From: Nitrospira sp.
GTDB lineage: Bacteria; Nitrospirota; Nitrospiria; Nitrospirales; Nitrospiraceae
DNA: 64,000 bases
Reading direction: 5' to 3'
NCBI GenBank assembly: GCA_024998685.1
Contig: JACOEH010000015.1
Span: forward strand, 34,718 to 98,717
Shown: one piece after another, positions 9,760-17,486 of the stretch
How positions within the stretch are numbered: the first letter of the stretch is position 1
How the letters are laid out: each line of letters opens with the position of its first letter
The notes under the pieces: model-generated
Seen by the model: only the letters and a program-made list of their open reading frames with translations
The model's database searches: none
What the model was told of the DNA's origin: nothing
Program-made: the position numbers and the translations under genes

Positions 9760-10461
9760 TTAGCGGCTCAGATAACGCCTTCCGACCATCCACTCCTTTG
9801 CCAATTGTTGCGCCTCGGCGATCTGGGCAGGTGTCATTCGTGCAGCAAGTTCATCACGAGACTGTGCCCCCAGATGTTCTCCATTCACTCCACCCAAATG
9901 GTACCATTTATAGGCCTGCACAAAGTCCGGTGTCACGCCTTTCCCATGCTCGTACATAAAGCCGAGTTTTGTGAAGGCGAGCGCGTTTCCTTGTTTGGCA
10001 GCCAAAAGAACCCAGAATAGAGCTTGCTGATAATCCTCACGGCATCCACGCCCGTTGTAATACAGCGTTCCTAGATTGACTTGAGCATCGACGTTGCCCT
10101 GAAGAGCGGCTTTCTCATACCAGTGACAGGCTTGAACATCGTCCTGTGGCCCGCCCTGCCCACCACGGTACAACTGGGCGAGGTTATACTGCGCGACTGC
10201 TTGCCCTTGCGCCGCTGCCTGTTCGAAGTACTGCCTAGCCTGCGCATAGTCTCGAACTACCCCGCGCCCATTGAGATACAGCCATCCGAGACTCGTCTGT
10301 GCTTGCGCATGTCCATCCTCGGCCAATGCTCGCCATTCATGCATAGCTACGGCATAGTCCCCACGCTTGTAGGCATCCAACCCGGACGAATAGTCAGCCC
10401 ATACATCGGTCGAGAGACAACCCGACGACACCGCAAGCGCCAGAGGAAGTATTACGCGCAC
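9760..10461 (-). CDS. Sel1-repeat (SLR) lipoprotein
   Basis: About 233 residues. A short lipoprotein-type signal (MRVILPLALAVSSGC) is followed by five Sel1-like TPR-related repeats, e.g. AQAQTSLGWLYLNGRGV, AVAQYNLAQLYRGGQG, VDAQVNLGTLYYNGRGC and LAFTKLGFMYEHGKGV. Sel1 repeats form an alpha-solenoid for protein-protein contacts, often at the envelope. The GTG at 10461 is preferred because the longer reading begins with TTG and adds a charged stretch before the signal. It is divergent from the PEGA lipoprotein gene. Confidence 0.85.
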   Translation of the reverse strand: MRVILPLALAVSSGCLSTDVWADYSSGLDAYKRGDYAVAMHEWRALAEDGHAQAQTSLGWLYLNGRGVVRDYAQARQYFEQAAAQGQAVAQYNLAQLYRGGQGGPQDDVQACHWYEKAALQGNVDAQVNLGTLYYNGRGCREDYQQALFWVLLAAKQGNALAFTKLGFMYEHGKGVTPDFVQAYKWYHLGGVNGEHLGAQSRDELAARMTPAQIAEAQQLAKEWMVGRRYLSR

Positions 10462-10589
10462 GAGTAATGCCCTTCTTCTCCCATCCTGACAGTCTCTCAA
10501 CCGGCAACAAAGTTGTACAACTGATGCTTGTACGATAGTATCAGGCGCTACAAGCTCAGCCTGCGCTGAAAAGGTTGGAGACCTGTCTC

Positions 10590-11033
10590 ATGAGAGGTCT
10601 ATACCAGTATAAATACACCCTAAGCATACCACGCGATGCTCAAAGCGTCGTGCCGCTCATCCTTAGCATCGCCATATGTTTGCTCTCGCTTCCCGGATGC
10701 GGCTTCATGCTCCATGGAGACAAGCAGGTTATTACGTTCGACTCAAAACCACCCGGTGTTACGGTCACGCTTGATAACGTCGTCCAATTTGTCACACCTC
10801 ACACCATCGTCTTAGCACGATCATCGAATCATCAGGCCCTGTTCAAAAAAGACGGATATGAGCCACAACACCTCTCGATCAAGCGCGAATTCTTGATAGG
10901 CCCCTCCATCATCGGAAATATTCTTCCGCTCTTTCCGGTTGGCTTGACCGTCGACGTCGTCACTGGAGCCGCGTGGGGGTTTGAAAAAGACTACCTCGCC
11001 GTCGATATGGCCAAATCAAAGACACAGCCATGA
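10590..11033 (+). CDS. PEGA-domain lipoprotein
   Basis: About 147 residues, starting at an ATG behind GGAG. A hydrophobic signal ends in the lipobox LSLPGC. Next comes a PEGA-type beta domain (ITFDSKPPGVTVTLDN ... TPHTIVLARSS ... ALFKKDGYEPQ), a fold often found in surface-associated proteins. A hydrophobic glycine-rich C-terminal segment (IGPSIIGNILPLFPVGLTVD) resembles those of small envelope proteins that end with a membrane-associated hairpin. Its stop overlaps the next start (ATGA), so the two lipoproteins are translated together. Confidence 0.78.
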   Translation: MRGLYQYKYTLSIPRDAQSVVPLILSIAICLLSLPGCGFMLHGDKQVITFDSKPPGVTVTLDNVVQFVTPHTIVLARSSNHQALFKKDGYEPQHLSIKREFLIGPSIIGNILPLFPVGLTVDVVTGAAWGFEKDYLAVDMAKSKTQP

Positions 11034-12040
11034 CTGCGTACCCGCTATGGAGATGCCGCGCTCTCTTGCCGGTAAGCTTGTGGCTGGCGGCACTCGGCTC
11101 GGCAATATCCGGCTGTACCGGACCAGCGGTCTCTGCATCCACAAGCGAGCGACCGCTGGAGGTCAACGAGGATCACCATGGCATACCATTCGTCACGACG
11201 ACCTCTCGCCCCATTCCATTTACACTGGCACCCGGATCAAAAATAGGCCTCCTGCACGAAGACCGTGACGAGACCGACCGACAAGTTCGGGTCGCGCTTG
11301 AGCAAGCCATCTTCTCGCTCAAAGCCTCCGTCTCAAATCTCATTGTCGTGGAACGACGCAGCGTTGGAGATCTTGAAACGGAATTTCGCTTTCAGGCTAG
11401 TGGGAAAGTGAAGGATCAAGATCTGGCCAAGATCGGGCACTTTTTAGGCTTGGATTACGTGGTGGTCTTCGATTCCCTCTATCAAGACCTAAACGAACTC
11501 TACGGGTTGCGAAACCAGATCGATACCTGGGAGGTCACACTACCGCTGAAGATTATCGCCGTGAACACGGCGGAGATGAAACTCCACTGCCTGGCAACCG
11601 CCACGGCCCATGTTGGGAAACAGATGACGGCCGTAGAAGTGCGACTGCTCAATCAGGAAGCCCTCAGCGTCGCAACCGCTCTAGTCAGCCAATGTCTGTC
11701 TTCCTCATTGCAAGGAGCATCCCTCCATAGAGAGAACGACATCATTCCGGCCATAGGAAGTGAGGGTCTTACAGAGCAAGATATGGATGGATACAAAATG
11801 GAGATGAGACAAGTTTCCCACCGGGGGAAAGAATGCTTCTCTTCCCCCGGTGGTCTTTTCCTAGCTACCGCTAATACCGGTAGTAATACCCATAGTACTG
11901 GTAATAATGGAGGCAGTTCCGGTATTGATTGTATGAATACATCAAATTACTGCAGGTCCAGCCGGGCTGCCAGCCGGTCGGGGGATGCAATTGTGGCGGC
12001 AGCGTGCCCTTCTGAAGCGCCTGCTCCAAATAAGCCATGA
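11030..12040 (+). CDS. Lipoprotein with a CsgG-like core; the 3' end reads through a terminator
   Basis: The reading frame has 336 codons. A lipoprotein signal (lipobox AISGC) is followed by a region about 65-230 with alternating strands and helices (KIGLLHEDRDETDRQVRVAL, LIVVERRSVGDLE, GHFLGLDYVVVFDSL) that resembles CsgG-type proteins. The assignment is tentative. After about residue 260 the sequence becomes Ser/Asn/Gly-rich and low in structure. This tail is encoded by a rho-independent terminator (11818-11853) and then by DNA antisense to the next gene. The true gene probably ended near 11805, where a TGA lies in the +1 frame. A single-base indel or lost stop would explain it. Confidence 0.6.
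   Translation: MTAYPLWRCRALLPVSLWLAALGSAISGCTGPAVSASTSERPLEVNEDHHGIPFVTTTSRPIPFTLAPGSKIGLLHEDRDETDRQVRVALEQAIFSLKASVSNLIVVERRSVGDLETEFRFQASGKVKDQDLAKIGHFLGLDYVVVFDSLYQDLNELYGLRNQIDTWEVTLPLKIIAVNTAEMKLHCLATATAHVGKQMTAVEVRLLNQEALSVATALVSQCLSSSLQGASLHRENDIIPAIGSEGLTEQDMDGYKMEMRQVSHRGKECFSSPGGLFLATANTGSNTHSTGNNGGSSGIDCMNTSNYCRSSRAASRSGDAIVAAACPSEAPAPNKP
11818..11859 (+). terminator. Rho-independent terminator inside the annotated lipoprotein frame
   Basis: CCACCGGGGGAA pairs perfectly with TTCCCCCGGTGG around a 12-base loop and is followed by TCTTTTCC. The T-rich side points to plus-strand termination, so transcription of the PEGA and CsgG-like genes should stop here, before the last 60 or so codons of the open frame. 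Confidence 0.85.
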
Positions 12041-12203
12041 TCGAAGCCTTGTCACCCGAATTGAATGGCCGATCCAGCACATTCTGATTCAGCTGCTTCT
12101 GCATGGCTTCCATATCTTCTTTTTCTCCGGCCTGCGATGCGCCACTCCATAACAGGGTCGCTATTCCGACGCTCAAGCAGACGGCTAGACTCTTTCGCGT
12201 CAT
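11871..12203 (-). CDS. Small secreted protein with a Tyr-rich C-terminus
   Basis: A 110-residue protein starting at ATG behind GGAGG. It has a clean signal peptide (MTRKSLAVCLSVGIATLLW ... SQA), a helical mature part with FNSGDKASIMAYLEQALQKG, and a C-terminus with repeated Tyr (YYQYYGYYYRY). Two Cys near the end could form a disulfide. No known family recognised. It is convergent with the CsgG-like lipoprotein frame and overlaps its doubtful tail by 170 bases on the opposite strand. Confidence 0.7.
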   Translation of the reverse strand: MTRKSLAVCLSVGIATLLWSGASQAGEKEDMEAMQKQLNQNVLDRPFNSGDKASIMAYLEQALQKGTLPPQLHPPTGWQPGWTCSNLMYSYNQYRNCLHYYQYYGYYYRY

Positions 12204-12242
12204 CAGCTTTCCTCCATCCACACACCGTGTATGTGCGGCTTT

Positions 12243-13022
12243 CTAGAACAACCCGGAGAGTGCACGGGTCAGCCCCTGCGTCAGAGCCGGCGCGGCTTCA
12301 TCATAGTCCAGGTTCGCCTTGTTCGCCGAACTGACCACCCGCGTCCGATACTTCTTAAACTTCGTGACTTCGGACGACGTTTGCTGCTGCGTGCCGCCCA
12401 TTCCCTGCGCGAGGTTTTGCTGGCTGTCCTGACGAACGATGACGCCGTCGGCTGCTTTCTCGACCACCTGAATATCAGTGATCACAGTGAAGTAGATATC
12501 TTTGACGAGCGAGCCCGTCACAAACTCCGTGGCTCCTCCAAGAGCCGCGCCGGCCAGTCCGCCGGCAGCAGCTCCGGTCCAGCCTCCTGCCGCAGCGCCA
12601 ACTCCCGCGCCAGCCAATCCGCCCACCGTCAGCGCCCCACCATAACCGGCCTGCAACGCCGCCTGCGCCGCCGTCACATCATTCTTCCCAACTTGGAGCA
12701 CATTGGCTTGAAGCCGATAGTAGGCCTCCTTGGGATCCTGCGTAACCCGGTACCCACGTTTCGTCATGGCGGCCTTGATGGGCCCCTCTAAATCGAAATT
12801 GTCTTTATCCGAGGTATTCCGCACTTCGACATACATCACTTTTTGTTCGGGACCGACCGGGTCCAAGAAAATCGTTTCGCTCATCTTGGTTTGCACATCA
12901 AGATTCCGCTTGGTGATCATCGTCTGCGAGGCCGCACAACCGGACAACAACATCAGCGCTACTCCCGCCATAGCGACACATGCCGCCGCCAACGATCGTG
13001 AGTTTCTAGTCCTCTTCATCAT
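12243..13022 (-). CDS. TraT-like complement-resistance lipoprotein
   Basis: A 259-residue lipoprotein with the lipobox LLSGC. It matches TraT in order: the mature N-terminus (TMITKRNLDVQTKMSETIFL), a strand-rich part with KRGYRVTQDPKEAYYRLQ, a central glycine-rich double hairpin (GLAGAGVGAAAGGWTGA) that may insert into the membrane, and a DIYFTVITDIQV segment. TraT proteins lie in the outer membrane. Plasmid TraT blocks conjugation and complement, but chromosomal homologues have no settled role. The start was chosen for the AAGGAGGGCTG just upstream; a second ATG follows directly. Confidence 0.85.
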   Translation of the reverse strand: MMKRTRNSRSLAAACVAMAGVALMLLSGCAASQTMITKRNLDVQTKMSETIFLDPVGPEQKVMYVEVRNTSDKDNFDLEGPIKAAMTKRGYRVTQDPKEAYYRLQANVLQVGKNDVTAAQAALQAGYGGALTVGGLAGAGVGAAAGGWTGAAAGGLAGAALGGATEFVTGSLVKDIYFTVITDIQVVEKAADGVIVRQDSQQNLAQGMGGTQQQTSSEVTKFKKYRTRVVSSANKANLDYDEAAPALTQGLTRALSGLF

Positions 13023-13232
13023 CAGCCCTCCTTGGCTATAGGTGATGGCCCATTGCAGTGAATACATCAGATGCACTATCAATAACGTTGACGGTTCCTA
13101 TGGAATTACAGATTCGACACAAATCCCCCACTCGACGAGCGCGAGAGGGTGGCACAATCTCTCACTCATTGCCAGATCCACAAGGCCCTATTATCCTGCC
13201 AAACGGACTGAGCGCATGAACCGCTATCCGGA

Positions 13233-13260
13233 GGGCTCGGCGAGTACACTCGCCGAGCCC
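13233..13260. terminator. Perfect 12-bp hairpin, GGGCTCGGCG family
   Basis: GGGCTCGGCGAG and its complement enclose TACA. It lies 6 bases past the stop of the minus-strand lipoprotein gene that follows. There is no T tract. The stem shares its first ten bases with the hairpin at 15645-15670. Confidence 0.7.
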
Positions 13261-13266
13261 GGAGCC

Positions 13267-14862
13267 TTAGTTCACATTGCAGAATGTCGGAGTTCCTCCT
13301 GGTGATAGGGCTGGCTCCTGATCAAGCCAGGCATTCACTGGAGTCACTGACACATTGCATTGTGCATCCACGGCGATATTGAAGACATGCCACCAAATCC
13401 TCGCGCCTTCTCCAGCTGGCGGCGCAAAGACGGTAGTGTTTCCGGCTCTTATCAGCTCCACACGTGCAGGAGACTCAGTGATGCCCGGGTTCTGCGTCTC
13501 GCTGAAATTCTTCACGGCATAAGTGTAGGTCCCCTGCATCAACTTGGTGATTGTCACGACTTCGGGCCCAAAGCTGGTGAGATCATCCACGTCAAGACTC
13601 GCAAAAGGCAGGGCAGTCAGGGAACCCTTCGCGCCGAAATACACATGACCGGCGTTGGGCGTAAACAGATGAGAATCAAGATCGAGGGGGCTCGTGCCCC
13701 AGGTCAGCTTGATCTTGAAACCGCTGCCGGCGGTGGTCGTAACGAGGCACGGATCCAGCGCAATGTTCGCTCCTGCGGGACCGGCAGTCATTGTGTTGGT
13801 TAATAGCGCGCCAACAAGGGCTGTAATGGTCGCCTTACCATTCTTGCGGATAGGAATCTGAAACGACCCGTCTGTTGCAGTATAGACACTTGAAAAACCT
13901 GAATAGTCAATGCCATCGCTTTCCACGATAGCGTTGGCGACAAGCTGGCCCGAGGCATTCTTCACGCATCCGCTCACGAAAATGGTCTCCATCACTAGAT
14001 CCGCATTCCAGTAACTAAAACGGGTCACACTGCCTTCATAGTAGCGATCGGAACCGTTCGTGACGAGTGTCGCTTGTCCGTCTTGTATCCATCGCCCAGT
14101 CGAGCCGTCGAAATAGAAGAGCGGAATCGTTGATGGCACATTGGTGGAAGGAGTGGAAGGGGTTCGCGTGCTGACCGGGATGCGGATAGTTGAGGTATTT
14201 CCTGGAGCCAGACTATAGCGCGCGTTGTTGCTGTCACGAACATCTATCAGCATGGCCCCGAAGCTCTCAATCTGAGCGATACTTCCATTAGTGGAAGCGG
14301 TGAAGTCTCCAGGCATATCACTCGTTGTAGTCGCCACGTTGATGGGTGTGACCGAAACCATGACATTAGCAGCGGGAGATGCTCCCGATTGTGGGATGAG
14401 TCCGTTAGGCGGCAATACGATTTGGGCCGAAGAGTTCGGTACGGTTACTGTGCCTCCGGTCGCAATCGCCACATTCTGAGTGACGCCATCTTTCAAGAGT
14501 TGTATGGTCAGCGATGTGCTCTGGCCTGCTTGTACGCGGGTAATCCGAAAATTCTCCGCAAACCCATCGGCATCCACACGCACCACAGTTCGATCAGCCG
14601 CAGGCACAGCAAGCGTATAACTGCCATCAGCCCCGGACGAGGCCCGCGCAGACCCTGCCTCGATCGTTGCATTCGCGATGCCTCCCGAACCATCTGAAGC
14701 AATTACACGGCCGGTAATAGTCCCATTGGGAGAAGGTGGTGGTGCTGCCGGTGGCGCATCCTCCCCTCCGCATGCTGCAAGGGTCGAGAGCAGTAAGAGC
14801 GCGGGTATCACACACCAAGCCCGATACCCTGAACACACTGGACGCTGATGGTCTCTCTTCAT
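13267..14862 (-). CDS. Large lipoprotein with carboxypeptidase-regulatory-like and YfaP-like domains
   Basis: A 531-residue lipoprotein starting at ATG behind AAAAAGGAG, with lipobox LAAC and a Pro-rich linker. Residues about 45-125 form a carboxypeptidase-regulatory-like beta domain (GTITGRVIASDGSGGIANAT). A middle region of Ig-like beta strands ends with FSYWNADLVMET. A second regulatory-like domain starts at VSGCVKNASGQLVANAIVE. The C-terminal part (KLTWGTSPLDLDSHLF, HVYFGAKG) matches YfaP/DUF2135-type domains. It is likely surface-exposed or periplasmic; the ligand is unknown. Confidence 0.78.
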   Translation of the reverse strand: MKRDHQRPVCSGYRAWCVIPALLLLSTLAACGGEDAPPAAPPPSPNGTITGRVIASDGSGGIANATIEAGSARASSGADGSYTLAVPAADRTVVRVDADGFAENFRITRVQAGQSTSLTIQLLKDGVTQNVAIATGGTVTVPNSSAQIVLPPNGLIPQSGASPAANVMVSVTPINVATTTSDMPGDFTASTNGSIAQIESFGAMLIDVRDSNNARYSLAPGNTSTIRIPVSTRTPSTPSTNVPSTIPLFYFDGSTGRWIQDGQATLVTNGSDRYYEGSVTRFSYWNADLVMETIFVSGCVKNASGQLVANAIVESDGIDYSGFSSVYTATDGSFQIPIRKNGKATITALVGALLTNTMTAGPAGANIALDPCLVTTTAGSGFKIKLTWGTSPLDLDSHLFTPNAGHVYFGAKGSLTALPFASLDVDDLTSFGPEVVTITKLMQGTYTYAVKNFSETQNPGITESPARVELIRAGNTTVFAPPAGEGARIWWHVFNIAVDAQCNVSVTPVNAWLDQEPALSPGGTPTFCNVN

Positions 14863-15229
14863 GCGAATCTCCTTTTTGTGAGTGAAGCTCGATTGTTCCA
14901 GCTTGAGTCTTCGACCTGTGCGGCATTCATTTTCGATTTTTGAGTTCCAACTCCAAGTGCACCATTACCAATTTGATTTGAATGGGCTACGGTGTTGCCA
15001 TGCGAATATGAGCAGCGCACCCTACCGATTTAAGCCCTGGAACTTATATCCCACAAAGGAACAGGACTGAATGTCTCCGTCTGTTATTTTTAGGCCCTAC
15101 TGTTTAATAGGGCCATATGTGCCTAGTAGGGAAGTCGTGCCATGGAGTGAGAAGTGAGGATGGAGTTTGGTATTCAGACACTTTAAACAACCGTTGGCAG
15201 AGAGTTCCTAAGCAAACCTCTGGATTACC
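14863..15229. other. Intergenic stretch without a supported gene
   Basis: It holds the ribosome binding site and probably the promoter of the preceding minus-strand lipoprotein gene. TAGGGCC occurs twice near 15090-15115 in direct orientation. I see no convincing reading frame, RNA gene or terminator. Confidence 0.5.
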
Positions 15230-15234
15230 CGTAT

Positions 15235-15463
15235 GTCCTAGAGCTGCACGAAAGAGAGGAGGCTTCTGTGGCCGTGAGAAAAACGAGAGAAATTGATCGT
15301 GCACCATCTTTGTGCAGTGAGCATGGTCGTTCGAGAATCGCTTGCGGGCCGCTACGCGATCCTCCGTGCCGTACCCCATCCGGATGGCGCAACGCTCCAA
15401 TTCTTTCTCTTCGGCGGGAAATGAATGGGTCTGGAGGTCATGGACCACTTCTTCTCCACTCAC
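15235..15463 (-). pseudogene. Decayed fragment of a glnE-type gene (C-terminal tail only)
   Basis: About 75 codons are clearly homologous to the tail of the intact glnE-like gene 230 bases away on the same strand. VVHDLQTHSFP, LERCAIRMGYGTEDR and KMVHDQFLSFF correspond to MVHDLQTHALP, LQRCAVRMGYGMDDR and EMVHRTFRSFF, about half identical. Neither the nucleotidyltransferase core nor a start codon context is present. The frame continues past the homology into unrelated sequence. It is best read as the remnant of a second, diverged copy. Confidence 0.8.
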
Positions 15464-15644
15464 CTCACCACCCTCATCTGGTCCGACGCATGACGGCCTT
15501 AATACTCTCGACCGAGGTCGTGATCACCGAACTCCCTGAGGAGAAGAAAGAACCGGCTATGCCGGGGGGCGGACACAGCCGGAGACATGGAGGGATGCAC
15601 TAAAACTCAAGAGCTGATGGCCGATAGCTCGGAGAAAAGCATGA

Positions 15645-15670
15645 GGGCTCGGCGGGCAACCGCCGAGCCC
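15645..15670 (-). terminator. Hairpin terminator downstream of the minus-strand glnE-like gene
   Basis: GGGCTCGGCGG and its exact complement enclose GCAA. On the minus strand it is followed by a short T-rich run (CATGCTTTTC); on the plus strand by TTCGTATTTTT. It lies 27 bases after the stop of the glnE-like gene. Confidence 0.7.
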
Positions 15671-15696
15671 TTCGTATTTTTGGCTCCCTGCTGCTG

Positions 15697-17421
15697 CTAA
15701 TGCTTGGACGCTATCGTCTTGAGCGTTGCTTTAAAAACGGGCGAAGTCGTCGACTCGACAAAAAACGATCGAAACGTACGGTGAACCATCTCCGTATGGC
15801 GTTGATGGTCGGCCTGGAACGATTCGATTGCCTTCTTGCGATCGTCCATTCCGTACCCCATCCGGACCGCGCAGCGCTGCAACTCTTCTGATCTTTCAGG
15901 AAGCGCATGGGTCTGGAGATCATGGACCATCTGCAACTTATGCTCGACATCGCGTAAGAACACATATGCGGCAGTCAGCGCATCGCGCTCTTTGATGGAG
16001 AGCAGTTTCTTCTGAGCCAGCCGGTTCAGCGAACCGAGCGTGCTGCGATCGAGGAGCGCCGGGACCTTTCGCCCGGCCAAGACTTGAACGGTCTGTACAA
16101 AAAACTCGATCTCTCGAATCCCGCCGGTCCCCAACTTCACGTTGCGTTGTGCATGGCCACGGTCCGTCATTTTCGCGTCGATCATGTCCTTTACGGCGCG
16201 AACATCCTGCACAATCACCAACGCCTTCTCGCGATCCAATTTCTCCTCTGTCCCCAACACAAACGGCCTGACCACCTTGAGAAAAGCCTGCCCGACTTCG
16301 TAGGAGCCGGCTACCGGCGAAGCCTTCAACAGAGCCAATCGTTCCCAGACTTGTCCACGCACCAGGTAATGCCGTTGATAGCCGGCAAGCGAGCGGGCTA
16401 ATTGTCCGACGGATCCCTCCGCACGTAAACGTAGATCGACTCGAAAGACATACCCTTCCCGCGTAGGTTCCGTCAGAGCCCTCGTCAATTCACGGGAGAG
16501 AATTTCAAAATATTCCTCATTGGAAACACCGACGCCGGCCGGCTTGGCCGCATGTCTGCCTGACGGCGTTCTGGTTTCTCCATCATCAGACTCGTAAATG
16601 TAGAGCAAATCAACGTCGGAACTGTAATTCAATTCATGTCCACCGAGTTTCCCCATCCCGATGACAGTGAACTTGGTCTCCCCCCATCGTCCCTGCCGGT
16701 TTTGATGCATGGGAACGCCATACTGCCGCTTGAGATCCGCCTCGACCATCTCGTAGGCCGCCTGAATCAGCAGGCAGGCTAAATCGGACAATGAGCCGGT
16801 CGTCTCCGATACTGTGGCGAGACGAAGAAGATCCCGCACGCCAATACGCAGCATTTCCCGCCGCCGAAACCGTCGCAGAGCGTCCAGCTTTAATTCCTTG
16901 GAAGTCAGGTGCCCGATGCTGTTCCGAAGTGCTTTCTCCATCCCTCTCCGCGTCGGAAGTCGTAATAAAACCTCCTCTTCCGCCAACCAATACACCAACG
17001 TTGGATCTCGGATCAGCGTAAAGGACAAGGCGTCGCTGTTGCCGAAGATCCTACAGAGAAGATCGAGCATGCGCGGCCACGTGCGCAAGTAATCGAGAAA
17101 TGAGGTGCGGGATACGCCGGCCAACATGCGCTCCCAGCGGTTCAGCGCCTGATCCGGGTCGGCCGTCCGGGAAATCGATTCCATCAACATCGGCAGAATA
17201 TCGGCCAGCCGCCGGCGTTGAATCGGGTCGCCTGCCATCGCGTCGAGGTTGCGGTCAGCTTGATCGAGATCACGCAGACCATAAGCCGACAAAATGGCCC
17301 GCACTTCCTCGACATTCCGCTTGGCAGCGAGCAAAGCAGGCCTCGGATCCGGCTTGGAGGCATCATTCCGAGCTGAGGACCGGACTTGTGGGCATTCAGG
17401 CGGTACCGAGAGACGACTCAT
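15697..17421 (-). CDS. GlnE-type nucleotidyltransferase, single catalytic half (N-terminal-type)
   Basis: A 574-residue protein with one GlnE catalytic unit, whereas standard GlnE has about 950 residues and two. The nucleotidyltransferase motif near residue 254 reads GMGKLGGHELNYSSDVDLLY, with intact DxD; the third carboxylate is in FRVDLRLRAEG. A GlnD_UR_UTase-type helical domain follows (GTGGIREIEFFVQTVQVLAG). The motif is closest to the deadenylylating N-terminal half of GlnE, but which direction it catalyses cannot be read from sequence. It is divergent from the ACT-bearing half 65 bases away. The promoter lies so close to the ATG that the mRNA may be leaderless. Confidence 0.9.
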   Translation of the reverse strand: MSRLSVPPECPQVRSSARNDASKPDPRPALLAAKRNVEEVRAILSAYGLRDLDQADRNLDAMAGDPIQRRRLADILPMLMESISRTADPDQALNRWERMLAGVSRTSFLDYLRTWPRMLDLLCRIFGNSDALSFTLIRDPTLVYWLAEEEVLLRLPTRRGMEKALRNSIGHLTSKELKLDALRRFRRREMLRIGVRDLLRLATVSETTGSLSDLACLLIQAAYEMVEADLKRQYGVPMHQNRQGRWGETKFTVIGMGKLGGHELNYSSDVDLLYIYESDDGETRTPSGRHAAKPAGVGVSNEEYFEILSRELTRALTEPTREGYVFRVDLRLRAEGSVGQLARSLAGYQRHYLVRGQVWERLALLKASPVAGSYEVGQAFLKVVRPFVLGTEEKLDREKALVIVQDVRAVKDMIDAKMTDRGHAQRNVKLGTGGIREIEFFVQTVQVLAGRKVPALLDRSTLGSLNRLAQKKLLSIKERDALTAAYVFLRDVEHKLQMVHDLQTHALPERSEELQRCAVRMGYGMDDRKKAIESFQADHQRHTEMVHRTFRSFFVESTTSPVFKATLKTIASKH

Positions 17422-17429
17422 GGCGCGGC

Positions 17430-17458
17430 ATTATACTGACTGGCTCCGCTACGCACAA
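17430..17458 (-). promoter_or_regulatory. Sigma-70-type promoter of the minus-strand glnE-like gene
   Basis: Read on the minus strand: TTGTGC, a 17-base spacer, then a perfect TATAAT. The expected start point is about 2-3 bases before the ATG at 17421, so the transcript would have almost no leader and no ribosome binding site. The same interval must also serve the divergent plus-strand gene. Confidence 0.65.
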
Positions 17459-17486
17459 TGAAACCCGTTCGGGTATACTGAAGCCC

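Noticed and set aside
15268..15603. 111-codon plus-strand frame over the glnE fragment
   Set aside because: It is antisense to the recognisable glnE-tail homology.
17474..17479. TATACT as -10 box of the plus-strand glnE-like gene
   Set aside because: The base positions 17-23 upstream hold ACGCAC, which is no -35 box, and it lies too close to the ATG for a confident call.
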